DNA of 64,000 nt. Source: Mesorhizobium sp. B1-1-8 (lineage in GTDB: Bacteria; Pseudomonadota; Alphaproteobacteria; Rhizobiales; Rhizobiaceae). The notes under the pieces were generated by a model that did not search any database, had not been told where the DNA came from, and saw nothing but the letters and a program-made list of their open reading frames with translations. The stretch's first letter is position 1. Every line of letters starts with the position of its first letter. The translations under genes were made by a program, and so were the position numbers. The stretch is taken from NCBI RefSeq assembly GCF_006442795.2, contig NZ_CP083956.1:3139501-3203500 (forward strand), read 5' to 3'. Of the stretch, positions 42,794 to 51,363 are shown piece after piece.

Positions 42794-44043
42794 GCAGCCT
42801 CCTTCATCAAGGGCTTGCGCCTCTTTTTCGAGAGCAGTTCGCGGACGAACTTGTCCCACTTTGCCACCGCTGCGCGTTTTTCTGGCATGTAGTTCCAGCG
42901 ATCATAACTCTTAGAGCTGACATCCTGGAGCGTGTGGTTTTGCAGCCGATCTCTTATCTCCTTCGTCAAGCCAGCTTTACCGGCGAGGGTCTTCCATGTT
43001 CGCCGGAGATCGCGATTGGTCACGACAGGGATGATCTCGCGATCGCGCTGGCGCCACATGAACGAATAGAGTGTGCCGTGGCTGACCGGCTTCGACGGGT
43101 CGGTCGCAGACGGGAAGAACCAGCCAAATTCGTTGGGCTTGATCGACTCGATAAGCTCGGCCGCGATTCTGGGCACGGGAATGGCGTGCGGCTTGCCGTT
43201 CTTCGTTTTCGACCAGTCAATGATGCGCTCGGCCGCATCCCATTGGTCAACGTGCAACCGGGCGATTTCCTCGACGCGCTGGCCCGTCAGCATGAGAATT
43301 CTGACAGCACGCGCGTATGGCGGATGAACCGGCCTATCGGGGTATTCAAGCCAGCGATAGAGACGGATGAATTCGTCCTCATCTAACCAGCGCGTGCCGA
43401 CATTCTTAGGTTCAGTCGGAATACCTGCGGCGGGATTGTAAACGAGGCGGAACCGTCGGGCTGATGTGCTGCGGTAGTCGTGTTCGGACTTCAGGCCCCA
43501 ACTAAAAGCGGAACGAATGTAGCTGCGGACATGATCGGCCATGGAGCGTTTGCCGCGCTCATAAATGGGGCGGATGATTGCAGTGATCTCGTCCGGTTCT
43601 ATGTCACGGGCGGGACGGTTGCGCCCGAGCGTGTCAGCGATTTTGTTGAGACCCTTTTCCGCCTCTTTCCAGGACGATTTTCCCGCCTCCTTGAGGTTGG
43701 CGACATAGGCTTCGAAAAGATCGGCGACCGTACCGGGCCGTGTGTCGCCAGCGATCTTGATGCTGCGACCCTTTTGGATCATTTCCGCGAAGTCGCGATT
43801 GAACACCTCGCGTGCTTTGCTGAGTGGCATCGATGGATAAGAGCCGAGCTTCTTTTTGATCCGCTTCTCATCGCGCCATTGTTGGGCCATCCAATCAGCC
43901 GTCACCCGTGTCGGCATTGGCTTCATGACGAGGACGAGGCGACCGGTGCCGTGACCCTCACCATCGACGAGGCTTAGCTGTTTTCCTGTCTGTTCGACCT
44001 GCTTGAGGGCGCGGCGTATTTCTCCATCGGTAAGGCTTGGCAC
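42790..44043 (-). CDS. int: Tyrosine recombinase (element integrase)
   Basis: A 417-aa phage-type integrase with DUF4102-like N-terminus and catalytic domain. Residues: Arg256 in LTGQRVEEIA, Arg348 in RDLRRT, His370 in QNHTLQ, nucleophile Tyr380 in SKSYDRW. The usual first box-II His (HxLRRT) is Arg344 here (NRDLRRT), which is uncommon. GTG 44043 is preferred (preceded by GGGAG); TTG 44100 would add 19 residues from repeat-containing DNA. It lies about 195 nt from the radC junction and should catalyse integration into radC. It is the first gene of an overlapping operon with DUF1016 and the AbiJ-like gene. Confidence 0.9.
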   Translation of the reverse strand: MPSLTDGEIRRALKQVEQTGKQLSLVDGEGHGTGRLVLVMKPMPTRVTADWMAQQWRDEKRIKKKLGSYPSMPLSKAREVFNRDFAEMIQKGRSIKIAGDTRPGTVADLFEAYVANLKEAGKSSWKEAEKGLNKIADTLGRNRPARDIEPDEITAIIRPIYERGKRSMADHVRSYIRSAFSWGLKSEHDYRSTSARRFRLVYNPAAGIPTEPKNVGTRWLDEDEFIRLYRWLEYPDRPVHPPYARAVRILMLTGQRVEEIARLHVDQWDAAERIIDWSKTKNGKPHAIPVPRIAAELIESIKPNEFGWFFPSATDPSKPVSHGTLYSFMWRQRDREIIPVVTNRDLRRTWKTLAGKAGLTKEIRDRLQNHTLQDVSSKSYDRWNYMPEKRAAVAKWDKFVRELLSKKRRKPLMKEAA

Positions 44044-44108
44044 TGGGGTCTCCCGTCGGCTTTCTAGTGGGGTCGCCAGTCGGATTTGTGGGGCCGGCAA
44101 CTGGGGTC
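44044..44108. repeat. TGGGGTC direct repeats at the integrase promoter (candidate arm sites)
   Basis: TGGGGTC occurs at 44044-44050, 44068-44074 and 44102-44108, with a variant TGGGGCC at 44089-44095, and inverted GACCCCA near 44136. The first two are 24 nt apart. Repeats of this kind between an integrase gene and the attachment junction are usually arm-type binding sites of the integrase; this role is inferred. Confidence 0.45.
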
Positions 44109-44190
44109 AAAAAGGGCTACGATCCCCTTAAAACCGACCCCAATATGCCACAATAGCCGGGAGTACGACAAGCCAAAAAAACGTTGTGTT

Positions 44191-44847
44191 TCAATGGGTA
44201 TATGCGTGATCCAACGTGATCGAAAGGGGGTGAGTGGGATGGTTGTGGACCAGGATAATGGCGCTGGCGGAGAGTTCGAGCGCCCGCTTCACCACCTCGC
44301 GCGGATAGACCGGCGTGTGGTCGACGGTGCCGGTCTGCTGCACCTCGTCGACGATCAGCCCATTCTTCTTGTCGAGGAACAGGATGCGGAACTGTTCGCG
44401 GCTCTCGAAGGCCATGGCCGAGCGGCAATAGTCGAGAAGCTGCGTCCAGTTAGACAGCACTTCGCGGCCGCGCACTTCGCCGCGCGCCATGCGCTGCGCC
44501 ATCGCGGCGATGATCTTCAGCTCGAGCGCCGCCGCCGGCCCGATGCCCTTGATCTCTTCCAGCAGAGCGGCGGGCGCGCCGAACACTTCGGCCAGCGAGC
44601 CGAAGCGGGCAATCAGCGCCTTGGCGATCGGCTTGGTGTCGACGCGCGGGATCAGCCGGAAAAGCAGAAGCTCGAGAAGCTCATAGTCGGGCAGGGCGTC
44701 GGGACCGCTCGCCGCGAAGCGCTCACGCAGCCGGTCGCGATGACCGAGGTAATGCGGCTTTTCCACCGCCGCTGCGGTTGTCTTCTTAAGCGGCGGCTCG
44801 ATCCAGGCTTCGGAGAAGAATGCCCGCTCGTCGTCAGTTTTCCCCAT
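44191..44847 (-). pseudogene. radC: radC interrupted at its JAMM motif by the element
   Basis: A 218-aa frame of which about the first 203 residues are normal Rad[13 protein letters not shown], the helix-hairpin-helix-like [53 protein letters not shown] and the JAMM domain through [48 protein letters not shown]. The rest of the JAMM motif (SGDPTPSRAD in the family) is replaced by 14 element-encoded residues. The metal-binding Asp is lost, so the product is probably inactive. RadC is dispensable and is a known target of site-specific elements such as Tn554. Confidence 0.85.
44238..44250. other. Element/chromosome junction inside radC
   Basis: The radC coding strand reads ...LVHNHP and then departs from the family consensus (HNHPSGDP...) with [14 protein letters not shown] and stop. 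The last codons matching RadC end near 44238, which places the integration site within the conserved CACAACCATCC segment. This is the right end of the element; the left end lies outside the window. Confidence 0.75.
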
Positions 44848-44935
44848 GGGCCCGCCCGTGCTCGTCCGGACCGGAGAGGTCCGATGGAGACACTAGAGCA
44901 TGATTGCGAAAGGGGAAACCGGCTCTCGATTACTT

Positions 44936-45733
44936 TCAGGACGGTTGCCGGTGACCGCTCACCGAATCCCGATGTGTAATGATCCAGTCGGCTGCCGCCG
45001 CGAGATCGGCAACGGTCGACGTCGGGCGGGGATCGAAGCGGGTTTCGTCGCCTGGCCGATATTTGCCTGTCCGCACCAGAAGTGCGCCGGAAAGCCCGGC
45101 GCGCAGGGCGCCGGCGACATCGGCCTCGGCATCATCGCCGACCATGACCGCTTCATCCGGCGCACAGCCCATGCTTGCCAGCGCCGACCGAAAGAATTCC
45201 GGTGCTGGCTTGCCGACAAGGGTCGCATGGTTCCCGGAAGCAAATTCCAATGCCGCGACGAATGGCCCGGCATCGAGGCTGAGCTCGCCATCGGCATCCC
45301 GAAACATCCGGTTGGTGGCAAGGGCCAGCAGTTCGGCTCCCTTGCCCAACTCACGGGACGCCTCGTTCAATGCGGCATAGGTGAAGGCGTCGCCGGCATC
45401 TCCGACGACGACGGCACGCCGGCCGCGATCCGGCAGTCCGCGGAAGTCCGGCGCCAGGCTGGGGTGCACCAACAGGTATGGCGCGCGATTGTTGCGCAGA
45501 AGCCATTCGCGCGCTGCGTGGGCCGGCGTGAAAACGTCCGCCCCTGCAACCGGGAGCCCGATCGCTGCCAGACGTTCGACAACAGTCTGTTTTGACGACC
45601 GGGTGGTGTTGCTGACGAAGCGCACGGTCAAACCTGCCCGACGCAAACGCGCAACAGCGTCGACCCCGCCCGGTATGGCGGCATCGCCATCATAGATGAC
45701 GCCTGCAAGATCGAGCAGCACGCCTCTTGTCAT
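44936..45733 (-). CDS. HAD-IIA family phosphatase (LHPP-like)
   Basis: A 265-aa hydrolase. Motif I is LLDLAGVIYDG: the nucleophile Asp is present, while the usual second Asp is Ala, as in the LHPP/TIGR01458 group that has DxSG or DxAG. Motif II is FVSNTTRSS, motif III Lys in LVGKPAPEFF, and motif IV VMVGDDAEADVAGA. It should dephosphorylate a small molecule; the physiological substrate is unknown. It lies 88 nt beyond the radC start in the same direction. Confidence 0.88.
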   Translation of the reverse strand: MTRGVLLDLAGVIYDGDAAIPGGVDAVARLRRAGLTVRFVSNTTRSSKQTVVERLAAIGLPVAGADVFTPAHAAREWLLRNNRAPYLLVHPSLAPDFRGLPDRGRRAVVVGDAGDAFTYAALNEASRELGKGAELLALATNRMFRDADGELSLDAGPFVAALEFASGNHATLVGKPAPEFFRSALASMGCAPDEAVMVGDDAEADVAGALRAGLSGALLVRTGKYRPGDETRFDPRPTSTVADLAAAADWIITHRDSVSGHRQPS

Positions 45734-45803
45734 TGTCTCAGCATGAACGGGAGACCGCCAGGCGTCAAATCCGGCGAACGCCGGGCTTCTGCCGCAGTGC
45801 CTG

Positions 45804-46631
45804 CTACGCCGGCAGGCCGGGCCGGTCGAGTTTTTTCGGCGACAGCGTGAAGATCTCGCAGCCGGTCTCGGTGACGCCGATCGTGTGCTCGTACTGCGCC
45901 GACAGCGAACGGTCGCGCGTCACCGCTGTCCAGCCGTCCGATAGCACTTTCACATGCGGCCGGCCGAGATTGATCATCGGCTCGACGGTGAAGATCATGC
46001 CGGGCCGCATCTCGACGCCTTCATTGGCGGTGCCGTAGTGCAGGATGTTCGGCGCATCGTGGAAAAGCCGGCCGACGCCGTGGCCGCAGAAGTCGCGCAC
46101 AACCGAGCAGCGCTCGGCCTCGGCATAGGTCTGGATGGCGGCGCCGATGGCGCCGGTGCGGACGCCCGGCTTGATCGCCGCGATGCCACGCATCAGGCAC
46201 TCATAGGTCACTTCGAGCAGTCGCTCGGCCGCGCGCTTGATCGTGCCCACCGGATACATGCGCGAGGAATCGCCGTGCCAGCCGTCGAGGATAAAGGTGA
46301 CGTCGATGTTGACGATGTCGCCATCCTTCAGAGGCTTGTTGTCGGGAATGCCATGGCAAACAACGTGGTTGATCGAGGTGCAGGAAGATTTGGTGTAGCC
46401 GCGATAGTTGAGCGTCGCCGGCAGTGCGCCATGATCCACGCCGAACTCGAAGACGAAGCGATCGATGGCTTCGGTGGTGACGCCGGGCTTCACCATCGGC
46501 ACCAGCTCGTCGAGACAGCGCGCGGTTAGGTCGCAAGCCTTGCGCATGCCGGCAAAGCCTTCCTCGCCGTAGAGGCGGATCTGACCCGTGTTTCTCAAGG
46601 GGGCCGTGGCGGCGTCGAGGTAGGTGACCAT
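45804..46631 (-). CDS. map: Methionine aminopeptidase, type I
   Basis: A 275-aa cytosolic metalloenzyme that removes N-terminal Met from nascent proteins. Conserved regions are VVCHGIPD (substrate His), DGDIVNIDVTFILDGWHGDSSRMY (metal Asps), GHGVGRLFHDAPNI (metal His) and FTVEPMI (metal Glu), ending with the Glu in YEHTIGVTETG. ATG 46631 (MVTYLDAA) gives normal length; an in-frame TTG lies further upstream at 46709. It follows the HAD gene's promoter region and is likely independently expressed. Confidence 0.93.
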   Translation of the reverse strand: MVTYLDAATAPLRNTGQIRLYGEEGFAGMRKACDLTARCLDELVPMVKPGVTTEAIDRFVFEFGVDHGALPATLNYRGYTKSSCTSINHVVCHGIPDNKPLKDGDIVNIDVTFILDGWHGDSSRMYPVGTIKRAAERLLEVTYECLMRGIAAIKPGVRTGAIGAAIQTYAEAERCSVVRDFCGHGVGRLFHDAPNILHYGTANEGVEMRPGMIFTVEPMINLGRPHVKVLSDGWTAVTRDRSLSAQYEHTIGVTETGCEIFTLSPKKLDRPGLPA

Positions 46632-46925
46632 TTTGTTCGCTAGCCGGTGTTGGCTCGTTAGGCGAGCCGGTGCAGAAAATTTCTCCAGATTTGGCACTTG
46701 AAGCGGCAAGGTTCAAGGAGGAACTGCCGTGGATGGATGCTCCGGCGAAGATTTGCGGGAGTGTTCGCCGCATGTCCCAGGCAACGCGATGGGAAGGCGG
46801 ACACTGTAGAGAGCGCCACCGGGTGCCCATCGCCCTGTCACACAATGGTTATCCTGCGGCCTTAGTCAGGTTTTGCAGCCCCGGCGAACGCCGGACTTCC
46901 TCATGTCATTCGAACAGGTATCCCC

Positions 46926-47900
46926 ATGCGCCAGATCGTCTTCGCCGCCATGTTGCTGGCATCCTCCGTTGCCGGCGCGTCCGCCGCCGACGGCACGCTT
47001 GTGCTCTACACCAGCCAGCCGAACACCGATGCCCAGCAGACCGTCGATGCCTTCATGGCGAAGAACCCCGGCGTCAAGGTCGACTGGGTGCGCGACGGCA
47101 CGCCGAAGATCCTGGCCAAGCTGCGCGCCGAGATCGAAGCCGGCCAGCCGCAGGCGGATGTGCTGTTAATCGCCGATGTGGTGACCATGGAAGGCCTGAA
47201 AAAGGAAGGCCGGCTGCTTGCTTATCCCGAGGCGAAGGTCGACGGCCTCGACGCCGCGCTCTACGACAAGGACAAGACCTATTTCTCGACCAAGCTGATC
47301 ACCACCGGCATCGTCTACAACACCAAGGCGCCTTTCGTGCCGACGAGCTGGGAAGACCTGACCAAGCCGGAAGCCAAGGGGCTGATCGCCATGCCGAGCC
47401 CGCTGACTTCGGGTGCGGCGATGATCCATGCCGTCACGCTGACCGGCAACCTGCCCGAGGGCTGGGACTATTACGGCGCTCTCGCCAAGAATGGTGCGCA
47501 AGCCTCAGGCGGCAATGGCGACGTGCTCAAGGCCGTCAGCGGCGGCGACAAGCTGTTCGGCATGATCGTCGACTACATGCCGATCCGCGAGAAGGCCAAG
47601 GGCGCTCCGGTTGAGTTCGTCTTCCCGAAGGAAGGCGTTTCGGCCGTCACCGAGCCGGTGGCGATCCTCTCCACCGCCAAGAACAAGGAAGCGGCGAAGG
47701 CCTTCGTCGATTTCCTGCTCTCCAAGGACGGGCAGGAAGTCACTGCCAAGATGGGCTACATCCCGGCGCGCGCCGATGTCGCGCTGCCGGCCGGCTATCC
47801 GGATCGCGCCGCCATCAAGGTGCTGGGCTATGACGCCGCCGCGGCACTCGCCAACGATGCCGCGAACAAGGAAAAGTTCAGCGCGGTGATGAGCCAGTAA
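46926..47900 (+). CDS. ABC transporter periplasmic binding protein (FbpA/AfuA-like)
   Basis: A 324-aa exported solute-binding protein with signal peptide MRQIVFAAMLLASSVAGASA. It belongs to the family 1 type used for Fe(III) or phosphonate uptake: LVLYTSQPNTDAQQTVDAFMAKNPGVKVDWVRDGTPKILAKLRAEIEAGQPQADVLLIAD, and GMIVDYMPIREKAKGAP near 210. The substrate cannot be fixed from the sequence; the paired permease resembles the iron(III)/2-aminoethylphosphonate class. Its stop is 3 nt before the permease start, so the two are cotranscribed. Confidence 0.88.
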   Translation: MRQIVFAAMLLASSVAGASAADGTLVLYTSQPNTDAQQTVDAFMAKNPGVKVDWVRDGTPKILAKLRAEIEAGQPQADVLLIADVVTMEGLKKEGRLLAYPEAKVDGLDAALYDKDKTYFSTKLITTGIVYNTKAPFVPTSWEDLTKPEAKGLIAMPSPLTSGAAMIHAVTLTGNLPEGWDYYGALAKNGAQASGGNGDVLKAVSGGDKLFGMIVDYMPIREKAKGAPVEFVFPKEGVSAVTEPVAILSTAKNKEAAKAFVDFLLSKDGQEVTAKMGYIPARADVALPAGYPDRAAIKVLGYDAAAALANDAANKEKFSAVMSQ

Positions 47901-47905
47901 ACGGC

Positions 47906-49651
47906 TTGTCCTCAACGGGACAACGTATCGCGGGGCAGGGGCTGGCTTCGCCGGGGCTTGGCGGCTTTGCGCCGGCAGGCCCGATAACTGGCCGGCGTCT
48001 GTCGGCGCTGGCGGTGCTGCTCATTATCGCCGTGCTCAGCCTGCTGCCGATGGCGCGCCTCGTCCTCGCGGCGATCGCCCCCGGCGGCGGGGTTGATTTC
48101 ACCGCCTTCGCCGCCCGGCTTGCTGCGCCTGCGGCATTGCGGGCGATGTGGCACACGCTGGATACAGCCTTTTTCGGCGGCGTGCTGGCGCTTTGTCTCG
48201 GCATTCCTTTCGCCATCGGCGTCACCATGGCCGATTTGCCGGGGCGAAAAATCCTCGGTTTCCTCCTGCTGTTACCGCTGATGATTGCGCCGCAGGTCAC
48301 GGCGCTCGCCTGGCTGCATCTGTTCGGCCCGTCGAGCACCTTGCTTGGCATGTTCGACCTGGCGCCGCCGCCGGGCACCGCCAATCCGATGCTTGGCCGC
48401 AACGGCATCGTCCTGCTTTATGCGGTGCAGCACGCGCCGATCGTCTTCATCACCATGCGGGCGGGGCTGTCGCGGGTGCCGCGCGATCTGGTCGAGGCGG
48501 CACGATCCTGCGGCGCGAGGCCGCTCGCCGTATTGCGGACCATCGTGCTGCCGGTGGTGCGCCCCTATGTCGTGGCAGCCGCGGCACTTGCCTTCGTTTC
48601 CGGCGTCGGCAATTTCGGCATCCCGGCACTGCTCGGCATGCCCGTCAACTACCTGACCCTGCCGACGCTGATCTACCAGGACCTGTCGAGCTTCGGGCCG
48701 GGCGTGCTGCCGCAGATCGCGGCGCTCTCGGTGCTCGTCGGCGCCCTGGCGCTGGTCGGCATGGCGTTCCAGTCGGTGGCGTTGCGCGGCGCGGGGCATC
48801 GCCTCGTTGCCGGCACGCCGGCGCAATTCGAGCTCGGACGCTACCGCTTGCCGCTCGCCTGCCTTTGCTGGCTGGTCATCGCCCTGATCCTCGTGCTTCC
48901 GGCCTGCGCGCTGCTGGCGACATCGCTGGTGCCATCCTTCGGCGTGCCGCTTGGCTGGCAGACCGCAACGACTTCAAACTATGTCGAAGTGCTCGCCCGG
49001 CAGGCGTCGACGGTGCGGGCCTTCCGCAACTCGCTGTTCTTTGCCGGGGGTGCCGCGTTGATCCTCGCGCTCGGCGTCATACCGATGGCCGCGGTGCTCG
49101 AACGCTTCGACCGGCGCTGGCGTCGCGTGCTTGGCGGCATCGTCGATCTGCCTTACTCGATCCCCGGCGTCGTGCTGGCAATCGCCTGCATCCTTCTGTT
49201 CCTGCGGCCGCTGCCGCTGATCGGCAGCCTCTATGCGACGGCGTCGATCATCCTGATCGCCTATGCAATGCGGTTCCTGACGCTGGCGATGAAACCGGTG
49301 ACGACGGCGGTCGGGCAGCTCCCGCGCGATCTCGACGAGGCGGCGGCGGTGTCCGGCGCGGGTCCGTTTCGCCGACTGTGGACGATCACTTCGCCGCTCG
49401 TGGCGCCGGCGGCGGTGGCGGGAGGGCTGCTGGTCTTCATGAGCGCCTTCAACGAACTGACGGTTTCGGCGCTTTTGTGGTCGAGCGGCAAGGAGACGCT
49501 GGGCGTGGTGCTGTTCAGCCTGGAAGAGGCGGGGCTCGGCACGCAGGCCGCCGCCATCGCCGTATCGACGATCGTCGTCGTTGTCGTGCTGCTTCTGGCG
49601 CTCGACCGTTTCGGCCGGCGCCTGCCGGCAGGCGTTCTGCCATGGCGATGA
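47906..49651 (+). CDS. ABC transporter permease, fused double membrane domain
   Basis: A 581-aa protein with two BPD_transp_1 halves, about 12 transmembrane helices in all. EAA-type loops are seen at VEAARSCGARPLAVLRTIVLPVVRP (about residue 195) and LDEAAAVSGAGPFRRLWTITSPLVAP (about 475). This double-domain architecture is typical of FbpB and 2-aminoethylphosphonate permeases. TTG 47906, six bases past the binding protein stop, is the likely start. The ATPase for this system is encoded convergently downstream, an unusual layout. Confidence 0.9.
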   Translation: MSSTGQRIAGQGLASPGLGGFAPAGPITGRRLSALAVLLIIAVLSLLPMARLVLAAIAPGGGVDFTAFAARLAAPAALRAMWHTLDTAFFGGVLALCLGIPFAIGVTMADLPGRKILGFLLLLPLMIAPQVTALAWLHLFGPSSTLLGMFDLAPPPGTANPMLGRNGIVLLYAVQHAPIVFITMRAGLSRVPRDLVEAARSCGARPLAVLRTIVLPVVRPYVVAAAALAFVSGVGNFGIPALLGMPVNYLTLPTLIYQDLSSFGPGVLPQIAALSVLVGALALVGMAFQSVALRGAGHRLVAGTPAQFELGRYRLPLACLCWLVIALILVLPACALLATSLVPSFGVPLGWQTATTSNYVEVLARQASTVRAFRNSLFFAGGAALILALGVIPMAAVLERFDRRWRRVLGGIVDLPYSIPGVVLAIACILLFLRPLPLIGSLYATASIILIAYAMRFLTLAMKPVTTAVGQLPRDLDEAAAVSGAGPFRRLWTITSPLVAPAAVAGGLLVFMSAFNELTVSALLWSSGKETLGVVLFSLEEAGLGTQAAAIAVSTIVVVVVLLLALDRFGRRLPAGVLPWR

Positions 49652-49770
49652 CGTCTAAAGCAGGTCGCGTGAAAAAGGATTCACGCAACCTGCTTCAGGT
49701 CTTTGATTTTAAGCATGTCTTTATCCCGAACCGCTGCACACTTTCGGGAGACATGCTTCAAGCCAGGCGC
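49652..49770. repeat. Paired-hairpin intergenic repeat between convergent genes
   Basis: Two inverted repeats: 49658-49672/49681-49695 (AAGCAGGT...ACCTGCTT with one bulge) and 49711-49719 with 49725-49730 pairing to 49743-49758 (AAGCATGTC/GACATGCTT, CCCGAA/TTCGGG). I recognise this two-hairpin sequence as a type common in Mesorhizobium intergenic regions. Between converging genes it can serve as a bidirectional terminator. Confidence 0.65.
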
Positions 49771-50814
49771 TCAGGCGCCCGGCACCACCCAGGCGTCGGA
49801 CACCGCGACATAGACGCGCTGCCCGGCTGTCAGCGCCTCGGTGCTGTCAACCAGCAATTGCTGTCCCGGGTCGGCGAGCGCCAGCCGCACCTCATGCACC
49901 GGGCCGCGATAGACGCTGTCGAGCACGGTTGCCGGCAGGCCGTCGGAAGCGATGCGCAAGGCCTCCGGCCGCAGCAGGACCTTGACCGCACCCGTTGGCT
50001 CGCCTTCGCTGCGCGCCGCCAGGCGATGCCCGGCGATGTCGATCATCGAGGTCTGGCCGGAATGGTGGACCGTGTTGCCGGAAACCAGGCTGCCGCGGCC
50101 GACAAAGCCCGCAATCGTGGCATCGGCGGGAGAGCGGTAGATCTCCTGCGGCGTCGCTGCCTGCAGCAATTTGCCCTTGCTCATCACCGCGACGCGGTCG
50201 GCAAGCGCCAGCGCCTCGGCCTGGTCGTGCGTGACATAGACGATCGTCGCGCCGGTGCGGCGATGGATATCGCGAAACGCATCGACCATGGCCGAGCGCA
50301 GATGCATGTCGAGATTGGCCAGCGGCTCGTCGAACAGGATGATCCTGGCTTCGGCGACCAGGCAGCGGGCGAGCGCCACGCGCTGTCTTTGGCCGCCTGA
50401 AAGCTCGTCGATGCGGCGCTTGCCGAAGCCATTGAGGCCGACGATATCGAGCACGGCGCCGACGCGGGTGGGGATGTCGGAGGACGCGATATGCCTGGCC
50501 TTCAACGGATAAGCGACGTTTTCGGCGACATCCATATGCGGCCACAACGCGTAGGACTGGAAGACGACGCCGACGCCGCGCTGTTCCGGCGGCAGCTGCC
50601 GCTTCGGGTCGGCGACCAGCGCATCGCCGAACAGGACGCGGCCTTCGCTCGGCGCCTCGAACCCCGCGATCAGCCGCAACATGGTCGTCTTGCCGCAACC
50701 GGATGGACCGAGCAGCGCGGTGAACGAACCCTCCGGGAAGGCGAGTGATACACCGTCCAGCGCGGTCGTGTCGCCATACTGCTTGGTGAGGGATTCGACC
50801 CGGATTTCGCTCAT
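49771..50814 (-). CDS. ABC transporter ATP-binding protein (FbpC/PotA-like)
   Basis: A 347-aa ATPase with Walker A LLGPSGCGKTT (about residues 33-43), Q-loop VVFQSYALWPH, signature LSGGQRQRVALARCLVAEARIILFDEP with Walker B, and H-loop YVTHDQAEALALADR. A C-terminal TOBE-like regulatory domain follows (VKVLLRPEALRIAS...). It should energise the permease at 47906-49651. ATG 50814 (MSEIRV) is preferred over the longer frame to 50874. Convergent placement means that expression is not coupled to its partners. Confidence 0.9.
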   Translation of the reverse strand: MSEIRVESLTKQYGDTTALDGVSLAFPEGSFTALLGPSGCGKTTMLRLIAGFEAPSEGRVLFGDALVADPKRQLPPEQRGVGVVFQSYALWPHMDVAENVAYPLKARHIASSDIPTRVGAVLDIVGLNGFGKRRIDELSGGQRQRVALARCLVAEARIILFDEPLANLDMHLRSAMVDAFRDIHRRTGATIVYVTHDQAEALALADRVAVMSKGKLLQAATPQEIYRSPADATIAGFVGRGSLVSGNTVHHSGQTSMIDIAGHRLAARSEGEPTGAVKVLLRPEALRIASDGLPATVLDSVYRGPVHEVRLALADPGQQLLVDSTEALTAGQRVYVAVSDAWVVPGA

Positions 50815-51029
50815 GTTTCGTCCGCGGCAAGGTGGCGACGGCCCGGCAATACGTTGGAAATCCGGCATTGGCAATGAGGCCGGCGATCCACGCAGGGGTG
50901 CCGATCCGCCGCGCTGATATATGAGGCTGCCGACCCTACTGAGGTCACATTGCGGCGTCAGAAGGCCATCAAAGCAACTTTTCAGAACGAACCGCGTTGC
51001 AGACCCGAGGCCAGTTGGGGAGACAGGGA

Positions 51030-51338
51030 ATGGACAGACTGCAATTCGAGGTGCCGGTGCGCATCACGCCCGTGCCCGGCCTGCCGGTCGAAGAAATCTA
51101 CAGCGTCGAGCAGGCGCTGGATTTCCTGCAGGGTTGGCCGGCGCGCCGGCAGGGCAAAGTCTACGAAGCCGCCTTCAACGCCTGCTTCGGCGCGACGGTC
51201 GACGTGGTCGGGACCGAGGAAGCCTGCCGGGCGTTCATGGGATTCTGCCGCGTCAGCGGATTGCTCGCGAGGGACATGATGAACCCTGTCAGGCGCGGCA
51301 GTGGAGCGGCGAGGGCGTTTCGCGAGGCGAGAGCTTAG
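51030..51338 (+). CDS. DUF982 protein
   Basis: A 102-aa protein of the DUF982 family, small soluble proteins of unknown function largely confined to Rhizobiales. Typical positions: SVEQALDFLQGWP (about 31-43), YEAAFNACFGATVDVVGTEEACRAFMGFCRVSGLL. ATG 51030 (MDRLQFEVPVRI) has GGGGAGACAGGG upstream. It supports a rhizobial host. Confidence 0.85.
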   Translation: MDRLQFEVPVRITPVPGLPVEEIYSVEQALDFLQGWPARRQGKVYEAAFNACFGATVDVVGTEEACRAFMGFCRVSGLLARDMMNPVRRGSGAARAFREARA

Positions 51339-51363
51339 AGCCGATACTTCGATTTCGCCGATT

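Noticed and set aside
45768..46892. CCGGCGAACGCCGG repeated near 45770 and 46876
   Set aside because: A short palindrome before and after map; possibly terminators, but too short and G+C-rich to treat as a distinct repeat family.
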